64,000 nt of DNA from Ascaris suum. Taxonomy: Eukaryota; Nematoda; Chromadorea; Rhabditida; Ascarididae. The stretch lies in contig CM024169.1 of NCBI GenBank assembly GCA_013433145.1, forward strand, positions 5,146,001-5,210,000. Reading direction: 5' to 3'. A program made the position numbers and the translations under genes. Of the stretch, positions 23,101 through 35,100 are shown piece by piece; positions within the stretch are counted from its first letter, which is position 1; the number at the start of each line of letters is the position of its first letter. The notes below the pieces were generated by a model. It saw only the letters and a program-made list of their open reading frames with translations, was not told where the DNA came from and did no database searches.

Positions 23101-26100
23101 AAGGAAGGAAACTAGTGAAAATCAACCAGCAAAATAGGTGAAAGTATCTAGAAACCTCTTCCTTGGTTAACCTCAGCTTCTATGATTTGATGGATTGCAG
23201 TTTATAGAGAAAACAATTGTTCTCCTGCTACTTCCATCAATAAATAATACTTCGTTAATGAGTGCCTCTCTTTCTATTCACATATACAGTTAGTTCTCAC
23301 AGTATGCTACTAATGCTCATAATGCTGAAGGGCGCATGAGTCAAGAGGTGACCACAAGTCCAAATAAATTTTCACCTAAAATACACATTAGCTGACACAG
23401 CCTAATATCCTTCATAAGTATAAGACCTTAGAAGCAATATCAGCAGCGGAGTATTTTATAAGATGGCAGATATTTAAAGGGCATGCTCGAACAGTGGAAT
23501 ATACAATACTAAACGGACAAACCTGAGCGTGTTCTGTGATTGAAGGTACTGGCAAAGATCACCGTTGGCCATGTGTTCAATGATGCAACTTAATGGCTCA
23601 CTCCTGGTGCAAACCCCTACCACTTCAACGATATTTTGATGCCTTAGGCGACTCATCACCTTCATTTCCCGTCGAAAGTCGGATTCAGCTTGCGCACTCG
23701 CCCCACGTCGTAACCTCTTTACCGCCACCAAACGGTGTTCCAACTGACACAAATGAACCTAAAAATTCAATTGATAGCACACATTCTCACAGGCGGTTTG
23801 TGCATCTTATTTGGTCAGAGGTTTCGACGAAGACAGTTTAACTGATTTTAAGCAAAGTACCTCTCCAAATTCGCCACTGCCAAGTCGTTCACGGAACTGT
23901 AACGTAGACGGATCAATTTCCACTAAATTACTCGAAGCATGACGCCCATCTATGGAATAACATGCATACTTCGAATATGACGAGAGTGGATTCCTGCAAA
24001 AGTCAACCAATGTATCGATCGATATTAGGAGCGTATCAAGAATGTAAACACTTTGAAACAAAAAACGCAATTTTCTACGCATTCTTATGATGACATTTAC
24101 GCTCGCAGACGGAAACAGCAAATAGAAAAAGAGGATTCAGGCACCAAGCACCAATGTAATAAACAAGAACAATATAAGTAGAATAAGAGGTTTACAACTG
24201 ATGACGGTCATGAGATGGTGCCTCAATGATGCGCGCGATTACAACAAAAGTATGGAAGAAAAACCACTGTACGATAGTACTGTATTTGAAAAATTGTTTT
24301 TTTAACTCCAAGTAATACCTAAAAATGTAGCAATTTATAACGGCTGAGTATCTTGGTCATCACAACCCGTCTAATTTACCAATCCAGAATTCACCTGTGG
24401 AAAGTACCATTGGATGATGAGCTACCACCGTACACAGGAAAGAGGTTTGTAACGTCGCTGGTAGCGTAGTGAACAGAGTGCATATTCGACGTCCCACTAT
24501 TATTCGTCAACAAAGGAGCACTGCTTCGGCTGCAATCCGTTGGACTGCTGAAAATTTGTTTCACATGCACCACAAGCAATATCATCATCGCCACAAAAAT
24601 AGCCGCTGTAGAATCGTTATTACGACGAAGGAGGAAGGAGAAGCGAGGAAAAGAATGGTTATATATCACAATATAAAAATTTAGCTTGCGCATTTAATAC
24701 GGATTCCAGAACCTCATTCGGAATGTCCTCCATCGCAAAAGCGAGGAAGGAAGCTATTCAGCTAAACAAGGCGAGGTGTAGCGAACAGCTAAAGTGCAAC
24801 TGAGCGATGAACGGGCATCTGATTCAATGCCTCCAATGAGTGGACGGGTGTATGGCTACAGTCGTCGAACGGTCGAGGAACTGGATGTCGAGTGAACAGA
24901 TGCGGGAATGTAAAAGGCTTGTACCTTCTATTTCTACTGAAGGGATGTTCAAATGTGAAAAGCTTCCATTTGTATCTTTGTTGGTGAAGTGTCTCGATTG
25001 TGCTCAAAAATCTTACACTTGCATGTACTTCACTACCCTTACAAGTTGTTTCATTCATTGCGTGTTTCCTTCCCTCTCACTGCTCGTACTCATGATCCCC
25101 ATGTCTTTCTTCTTCGCGTGGAAAGTCACAGCGAAGAAGTCCTCAGTCTCCCAACGGCATCAAGTGAAGCTCTCCGAAATGAGCGTTTCGTCAACAAACA
25201 CAGCATTTTTTCAAAATCCTTGCAGTTCTGCAGAAATTAAAAAAGGTTCGGCCTCAACAGTTTCAAAACATTTAGCGCAAAGAGGTGGAAAAGAAATTTA
25301 AAGAGCAAAAACTTGGTGAGCGCAATTTTCAGAACGTAAAATATGTCGAGAAATGAAATTTGACGAATATCACAAGAAGGAAATCAGCGCTTGCATAACA
25401 ATCATGAGAGCTGATGTCTTCAATTTTAATAAGAGAGAATATCATGCCGGTTAGCGGGGCAAACATCCAATGAAATGAGAGTTACTGACGGTGCACAATC
25501 GGGATCGGCGTATTCACTTCCTGAATCGCACGAAATCGGTAATTTTTCCAGCAACGAGTTCTCCATATTGTCGGCTGTCATCCGATAGGTACTCGGTGAG
25601 ACACGCTGAAACAATAATAAACCACACTTGACGCCTTCGTACCATTCTACAAATATATCTACGGTTATAAATACTCCTCCTCCGCTCCCTTTCCCTTCCA
25701 TGACGTCATATGAAATACTCACTTCTGCAGTGCACATCTCATCTTCAACATATCTCCATACTTCTAGCGTATCAGTGATCTACTTCCTGTGGCAGTCGAA
25801 ATTAAAGAATGCTTCGTTCCATATCAATATACGAGTGCATCGAATTAGAAAAGAAAAAACCTTAATGGTGTTGCCTTCAACTATCATGAGATGAACATCT
25901 TTACTGCCCTTGTCGAACACTGGAGAAGAGGACTTCACAGCCACCGATCGGCGACAGCAGCATACTATATAGAAGAGGAGAACGACTGCCGCGAACAGCA
26001 GTACCAACACCGCGAATAGCGCTGAAATAATCTTGACGCTCACCTAGTCTTCGAATAAATGCGCTTTGAGTAAGCTCCCACTAGGACATAATGCTGCAGT

Positions 26101-29100
26101 ATTCAATTTCCAATTTAATGTTTAAGTTGCATTTTAGTACTTAAGGCTTCATATTGAGGCAATCACAGAGGCCCATGTTAAGACCACATCGTTCAATTTG
26201 CGGTTACGTAGGTCAGCAAAATGGTGTTCGGTTGCTTCATGAAAATTTTTTTGGAATGCAGCAGTTTGTTGAAGATTGAGGTCTTTAGAAGTATGAATAG
26301 TTTTTGGGGCGACAGAATTCCTTACGTAATGGACATAAAAAGTGGAGAGAACTGGTGTTGTGGCAGCTGCATTCAGCTATGTGATCGTGCATCCAGAAAA
26401 AAAAACAACTCCTAGAAGTTACAACATGCAATTCGTGCATCGATCACTAACTGAAAAGGGATTGAATTATGTGCGATGTGGACTGATAAGATTTCACCAA
26501 CTGAACTGCACTCATCCCATCGAAATGTGACAGATCATGTCAGCTAACAAACAGACTCACACAGAAAACATCTGAATGGCACTTTTGCCAAAAAAAGTTT
26601 TCATATTTTCATATCCTACTGATGTACTAAGAGGAAGTGCATTTAGTGGAACAACTTTCGCGAGCATAAATATTTCTTTGTGGAATCATCATAGCAGTTA
26701 TTCTCTGGTTATTGAAGTTGGAAATAAAGAGATGGAATTGAGTTGAAATCAAGAAAAGAAACTAAGAACAGAAACCCACTGAAAAGGAAATTAAAAACGA
26801 GAGCTCATTAATGGGCAGACCATTAAAAGCAGCAAAAATTAAAGAAAAAAAGGGGAAGAAAAACAAACCCGCTGAAAACCAACGGCTGCTCTCTTCACTT
26901 GAATCGCTAACAGAAAAATAGGTAAGCGAATTGCCGCCTGGTGATTGATCCAATTCCATCTCCTGGGTTTCGTCATATACAAAATTGAATGGAATATTGC
27001 CTGAAAACTTTTTATCCTGCAAAGCGAAATGCTGCGTCTTCTGCTAGGTGAATCTTTTAATGGGTTAATACATATAAATTTCCGAAAAACGCACTATGAA
27101 GACGCCGTTCTTGTGTCTGTGTATGTGGGTGTGTTTTTCTGCCTGTCCGACAGTTCCGTTAAAAGCAATGAAGACGGAGCTGCAAATATGGTGGATGTGA
27201 TCATATTTCCTTAAATAACAGAACATTTCAAACCAAATTGGCAACGAAGACAAAGAACGGGTGTGTGTGATGTGGCAGACGAAATGTATGCAGCAAAAAG
27301 AAGAAGGGTTGGACATGTTGCTCGACTGCAAGACAACCTTTGGACATTGCGGTTAACAAACTGACTCCCGAGAAACCACAAACGACCTCAAGGAGGACCA
27401 TGTACAAGATGGGACGAGCCAATGGTGAAACTATTCGAGCAACGATGGAAGCAGAAAGCACAAGACAGGATATCTTGGCGTTCAGTGGACTTGCGCCAAG
27501 AGATGCGGCTGCAGCGACGACAACTCGAAAGGTGAAGGTGATTTCAAACCAAAATCACATCGCAATCTATTATACCATACGATGAAGCAGTATGTGTATG
27601 TGTGGTGTAAGTCCAAAAAAAAAATCACCGTCTTCAAGGATCTTTCTTCCACTGTAAACGCACAATAACTAAGAGCACTATCTGCCTCCCCTCCCCTTTC
27701 GCGCTTTGCCGCCTGAGAAAAACTGCAGCAAGCGAACCTCTTTAGGGTTTCTGCCCTTAAGTTCCCGCTTGGTAGACACAACGTCTTTTTTGTTTGTGAA
27801 GTCTCCTTATCTCTTGTAAAGAAAGATTAAGAGAGTATGCACATTGGGACTTATGAAATATAAGTTTCGCTTGCCCTGTTATAGGAGCATACCTGATTCG
27901 AATTTCACCTCGCTCAGCAGAAGCCATTCAGCCTCTTCCGTCATCGTCAGCTCGAGCCGAAGCCTCTTCGCTAATCGATCGTGTATAGGGATACGCACCC
28001 ATCTGCATTGGACATCATTCAGATCGAATTAATCAAGCATCTTATCTTGATTTCAAAAAGTATTTCATTTATTTAGTTGTTGTATAAATTTCTAACGTAA
28101 CCGCATCACATGCGTACATATGAATGTTTCTGGTCATCTCGTTATTTCAAGTCGTAAAGCACAAAAGCCACGGAGCGGAAGATGCAAAGTGAATCCAGTG
28201 TGCGACATGCAAACTTACAACTTCGTTACAACGTCTCCTGCTTCATAAGCGTTGTTGGTAATTGTGGGCGCAGCATTTTAACTGAGGACTACTGTAAGCA
28301 GACATTCGTGCACAAAGCAGCAAACGAGATATTGTTCCATTGTTCTTACGCTAATCAGCGATACGGCCAGGTCACCTTTGAATGTGCGTGGGTCTGTATG
28401 ATATGGTCAGGTCAGCTACACGGTCGGAGAATAACGCATACCGCTCATTTTACTGAGATTAATCGCTTTTGTGTAAATTATTGATTTTGAAAAGGTCATG
28501 AAATCTGAAAAACTGTTGTCCTCTAGAAGCAGTCGAATGCGACCCAAAAACGAGAATTTTCGACTGAGAATTTGCAATATTGGTCGGTTTCATGGAATAC
28601 CGCAGTAATAGGCGATCGACTGGAGTTCCTATATAAACAAGGGGAAAAAGTATGTACGTTCCAGCCTTCCTGTTATGTATATACGCTCATTCATTCTTTC
28701 GGTCATGTTTCGTCGTCTAAAGTGGCACGGATTTCATTTGTGAAACGTAGGAAATGACACAGGCAGCCAGTTTCATATGAGCGGTTTTTTCTAGTGGACC
28801 AACCATTTCACTAAACCTTCAAAAAATAAAACAGTCATTGAGAAGATGATCGTATCTCATCGTAAGTGTAATCATAAATATTGTATTGCCATTATACAAA
28901 ATAGAGCAGTTGATAGGAGTACCTGGATGATTCGAAGTTCGTATCTGGGAGGTAGTTGAAGTGAACGGTACGCGGCGAGAAGAGGTCATCCCCCCGTGGA
29001 GAGAAGGAAACGTGTGCATGTTCAAATACCTAAATATGCAATATTATCAACATTCCACATTGCTTGCATTGAATTCCCATCATATACTTGGTTATTTCTT

Positions 29101-32100
29101 TGCAATGCATAGAAGATAATGTTCTTTTATTCGCCTTATTTTAGTGCAAAATATACAACATTTGCATATTTGCTTTGCACTCCCCTTAAGAAATGAAATG
29201 TTTGAATTGTGCAAAACGCTCATCAAGAAGTATTGCAAAATGTTCTTCCTTGGTCACATTGAATTCAGCTCAACGCACCAATTTCATTCTACATCGATTT
29301 CATTCTGCGGACCCTTCAATTTTCCTAATAGAACCCACAGATGTATCTGCTGAGTCATTAATTACGCAATCCATTCAATGAGGAATTCAAATAGGAAAGA
29401 ACTTTACAATACAACTGATGGTAGTTTCCATAAAAAGACTCCCTAATTGAACCTGCTCCCAGTCATTCTCGTTGTTTGATCACATCCGAACGCTCATCGT
29501 TGATGAGAGCGGAAGCACTAAGCAGAGTAGTTACTCATATCATTTTTCATCTTTTCGATTATTTTTGAATAGAATTCTCACTGAGGATAATACTGTGATG
29601 TTCCATTCCATTATGAACCTTGCACAGTTTGCGGATGCGCATATTCGTGATCACTAGGAGCAGGTACAAGCTGCTATGTGACCAGCAAAAAGTTAAAAAG
29701 ACGGTCATCTAAGAAGATCATTCCACCTGTGCATGATGCTTCAAAAAATTGGACGTGTATAGCGAGATCGCCGATATATTTCGTTGCTCCGAAAATAAAA
29801 ACTCTATCGTCACCGTCGGTCCTGGAATCGATATATTATTTGTGCATTTTACAAATAGCTCCATAGTAACTTGAGAAGAATCCAATCAACTTCTAAGTAC
29901 TTTAATGAGAAGCTAACTGACGGCGACCTATTCACGTTGGCTATTCTTGAGTTGTATCCGTAGAAGGTTACGAATTACAGAACTTATGGAGCTGATTTTG
30001 CCTGAACATTCCAAAATTCGCAAATAGTAAGAAGAACCAGAGGGAACGGGTAGAGGGCGGGGGAGGGCAAGAAGAGCGTTGCAGATAATCGCAGTGAAAT
30101 AAACCATAAAAAGTAGAGGACGACATTTCAAAAATATGACGCAGAAGACACCGCATTTTGAATAATGGACCAGTTTCTTGTTGCTGGAAAACTTAACATA
30201 AGAGATTTCATATAGCTCTTTGTGGGTTCTTTAATTGGCGCAAAAATTCACACATTTTAAGCGGAATTTTTAATCAGCGCTTGTGGTTCTACTAAGAGGA
30301 GAAAAATGCGAATGTAACTTGTGTAGTTTCTCGAAAAATTCCAAATTTCTATGGACGGCTGACCATTGCAACTGCACATCGAACAAATTCTCAGATGTCA
30401 CCTGAATTATACCTTATCGATTTCAGCATTTCATGCGAACAATAGAAAAGAATAAAGTTTGTTAAAATGCTGCAGGTGATGCAAAAGTTGATTAACAAAC
30501 GACGCTCTCAAGTAGCTGCTCTAATTATTTGATTTGGTTTGATAACTGAACCTATTAGGCGAGCAAATTTCAACCGAACTATTACTGCTACAATATCATC
30601 TTTTACCTGTTAAAGTTTTGACTCGTGGAGAACGATAGATTGATCCCATAGAAGAAAACTGATGATAACAGATGGGAGAACAAAGTAGGTACCTTGAATA
30701 TCCTTCCTCCAACCCACCCACTTCTCGGGATGCTTCTCAAAATTGTCATCCCCGGTCACTCCATCGTATAGTTTACCGAGACCATTCACAAGGAATCCTG
30801 TCGTATTCAACTGTCCATCATAAGATGAATCGCGCATATTCAGTCCATCGGCAACACTTCCTTGAGGCATCGAATATGATAACAATGAATCTGAAAGAAA
30901 AGTTTACCGCAGATTTTTTGAAACAACATGAAATGAGAAATACTATGCATTCACAGCATGATCATAGGCTATAGAAATCACCGACAGAAACATTAAAAAA
31001 CAACGCTGAACGGTGCTCACCTTTGAAGAGACATCCATACAGCTCAACTCGCATGCAGACAGTACGTGTGCTCTCCGAAACTGGGATTATACGCAACTTT
31101 TGTGCCACAATGCCACCATCGAGGACACGAAGTACTGCCGATCGAGTGTCTGTATTTGCCGGAATTATCTGTGAATAGCGGATCATTAGTCAGCTGGCAT
31201 ATTCAAAGCCAGCAGCACAGCCATTAGCAAAACGCTTCTTAAATGGGCGCGAAGAAAAACCAACTTGAGCGTTCCGGAGGAAATTTCTGAGGAGGAGAGC
31301 AGGTTATGTCGGAACAAAGAAGGGATGAAAACTTTCCTGTAATGGACTGGATAATTGAGAGACATCGGGTCTCAGTTTGAAAATCTAGAAAAGTTCTTCC
31401 CATCAGTCTACGAACAACTGTAACAATGCTTACGACCAAAGCAAAAATTCACTTTGTTACAAAAATGATGCACAATTATTTTATACATGTGCGTGTTATG
31501 CTTGCATCCATTCAACTCCTTCGAGTGCCTCTAACACGAACAGATGTTTTATGCGCGCGTTTAAATGCACGACGGGGCGTGTTGCTGTTGTTTCCATCGC
31601 TAATTATAGGTCTTATTACGTTGCGCAATAGTGAAGTTTATGCGAATAGCGCATATGTGCTATAGATATCGCTGCAGATAAGTGCACTAAACGCATATTG
31701 CGACATACCGTTAACGCTGTGCATTCAAACCATTAATGCGCTTTTGAGGTCTCATAAGTGTCATCAAATGATTACGGATGAGCGGATCATCGACCGATGG
31801 CAAACTCACTTGAAAGCACCGATCAGCAAATTCATCGCGAAATAGCTGCGCATAAGTATATGTCAAGCAATAATAAGTGTTAGGTGGGAAAATGCCTTTA
31901 TGCCTTTTGGTTATGCAATAAATGAAGCTAATCGGAAAATGACTACCGTTTGGACAATGTGCTGAAGAGCTGTGAGCAGAAGAGAAATTATACTACATAC
32001 TAGTGTGTAGAGAGACACAGCGATCAGTTCGCCAAACGATGTTTTTGCCTTTGCATTTAAATCACCTGGGCGTTGAAATCTTTGTGATTACCTTAGATGC

Positions 32101-35100
32101 CTCCACCTAGTAGAATCACCATCCCTTATCGTGTTGAACTGACACCGGAAGCAATTTCATTCAACTTATTGAAAGGCGATTATAACAGTTTCACCTCAAA
32201 AGTTTTGGATTTGAGTGAATTTTAATGCTCGCTAAAGGCATCTCCTCTCACCGCATCTTGCTATGTTGCACACTGGCTATTCTCGTTTCATTGGTTTTTC
32301 TTTCTCACCGTTACACCACTTTTAAATATATTTCTTCCCTTTCAAAAACACATATGACCGCCACTCTAATCAACGTCCCTAATCAATACACTTCAATTAC
32401 ATTCGCGCGAGTTATGATGCTCAAGTGTCGTTGGTCGAGTCACAGCACTTATATCACTAGAGGGTACTTCCAATTAACCACTGAACTCTTAGACGCTCCC
32501 CATTTCACTCATCTCTTACAGCGACATCGCACTTCAGTCTACGCTCATTTTTACTGACTTACATATAGAATAAATCCACTCCATTATTGCAACTTATCAT
32601 GATATTTCAAAAAATTCTTTTTCTATAGTGAAATGGCAAGTTAAAACAGAAGACGGAAAGACAAATTCAGGTGTATGGGTTGACCCTCTCCAAGGACTGA
32701 CAGCAAATCCCACAGAAAACTTAAATTAATATCGACATATTGCGTATTGAAACAAATAAAAAAGTGCAATAGGGATGTAAAATTGCCCAGGATTAGGGTT
32801 CCGTCGAATTTCATTGCACGCGAGCAATTTATGCTTTCGATGAATGAAAATGTTTGAAAGATGGGAGAATCGTCTACTCGGTGAATGCTTTTCAAAGCCT
32901 TTCATAATAAACTTGGTCATATCTTCGATAAAGGTATTTCCGGTCAATTAAAACTTAAACTGAATTTTATAAAACGCAATTTTATGATTAGAAAAATTAA
33001 GAAAAGTCGGAAATAACGTAGATCGCTGCTGCACTAATGCAAATTTCTTCCAATGGTCAGATATTATCAAACTTTTGGATTTCTTTTTGTTTGTGAGCTA
33101 GTAAGATGGAGCTTACGGAGATCTGCCTCACACGCACTCAAATATACGATAAACATGAGAGTGCTGAAAGCAAGAGAAAGATATTATCATGGATGATGAG
33201 CATTCAAGATGCATATCTCCATGACTAGTTGTCTACTGCATCCGTCATATTTTCCTTCCCAGCAAGAATCTGTCAGCGAATTCGCTGTCACTAATATGCT
33301 TCTCAATTTTCACTTCCACGAACTGGTTATGCATTAGTCAGAAAGAAATTTTCTTCATCGTTCAGTTAAATAAAAGCAAGATATAATAGGAGTATAATGT
33401 TCCGTACGCTTAATTTGAAGCTGTTTTCTACTTTCATTCGTCTCGTTTTAGGCACATTTTTTTCACTACTTATCAATGATTCGTCTAATTTTTACACAGC
33501 TGCTCTATTACAGTTCAATACTTTCAACCTCGCCAAAAACATCACTTCCTGAAGGCCGACTGTTCCATTTGGGCATCTTCTGTGATGCTAAGACAGTTCG
33601 CCACCTTATACAAGACCATTCAAAGCAAATGCAGTAAGGAGTTTTCAAACTGAGGCGATATATTTTTATAGGCTTCCGCAAATATATTATTCATATGCCT
33701 ATTGGTCTGTGTCAGCTTCAAATCGGAAACCATTAAAGTGAGAGCTGCAAAATTTCGCGAGTATAATGTGAACGATAGGTACTGAGTGGATGCAACAACT
33801 TCGAGACAAGTCACAGTTACTTTAAAATCTGCAAGGTGACTAAAAATTTGGATGCATTTTACAGCAGGTCGGATTTGTTTCACATCAGATGGGTTACAGA
33901 AATGATCGTTTCAGAAAATTTAATATGTGACCCGATCATTTAAAATCTGTCAGCAATAGTGCTCATATTTTATTTTTCACTGACAAATTAGGCAACTCGA
34001 TGTTGTGGTCAACGGAATTGCAAAGGCGCATACCATGCCACCTACTCTGACACTCTTCCTCGCTCCTTTTATTTCTATATTTTATCACCGTTTAATATGC
34101 AAAACGTTTCACAACGATGTAATGGACAGAAGAGAGATACGGAGTTCTTCAAACATGGGAACCATCTGCTGTATGTGAATATTCATGCACAGCACTGCGA
34201 ATGTTCACTTCTGTGGATATATGTAGCCGAGGTCATTCGAGAGGAAATGCATTGTTGAAAGCAACTCACCTCATTATGCTGAGAGTCCTTATATCGTGCC
34301 CAGTTGCCAAGACTACTCCTCCAATACTCGAGCATGTAGGCGGGCGGGTACTCCATACCTCTCCCACCATCAAAACGACCTTGTGTCTCGACCGCCGATA
34401 TCACGATTTCAGACGGGAACTCGATTTGCAACCATTCCTCTGTATCCATGTTGATCTGTCGACGAGGACACCAAGCTCCGCTACCGAGCTCCGTTCGTAT
34501 CCTGGAACCAATACATAACTAAGTAAAGGCCATCATTAAACCACTCATCGTAATGCACGATCCTTGTTACCGTTGCAGTGATTCAGAATTAGTCGATTTT
34601 CAGTCAACCATTCCGATCTTCTTTGTCTTGTTGTAGGCGGAGAACGTTACACAAAAGAGATCATAAACTCGCTACATTATGCGAATCAACCGACTGCCAT
34701 ATTCTCTTTCTGCAGTCATTGAAGATTCTCACTGCAGTGTCATATTCTCTCCACATTCACTGAGGGCGGTGTTCCTATACAACATTTGGAAGGAAGGAAA
34801 TGTTTGCTGCGTGGATTAGGTAGATCCATGTGTATGTAGTGAAGGGTGAAAGGAGGAGGAAATGGGCCTTGAAGACAAGACCAAGAAGTTTTATTAAAGA
34901 AGTTTAATAGGATGCGGCAAGTTCCTGCAACTTCATGACGAGAATAATTTTTTGCAGGGGTGACTCAACTCCAAGAACCTCCTTGCTTATTCCTATATGA
35001 AAGAGGAACGAGGGATAGATTCGACTATATGAACTGAAATCTCCATAGTATTGTCATATATGTTATACATGGTAGTTTTTCAGGAGGAGGTAAGTTAAAA

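Noticed and set aside
29928..30131. Minus-strand frame tried as the middle discoidin-like exon of DDR
   Set aside because: Its possible donors give the wrong phase or include a stop. The segment 29727-29821 fits phase and sequence much better.
34201..34518. 105-codon + frame
   Set aside because: It is the antisense shadow of the DDR discoidin exon at 34270-34501.
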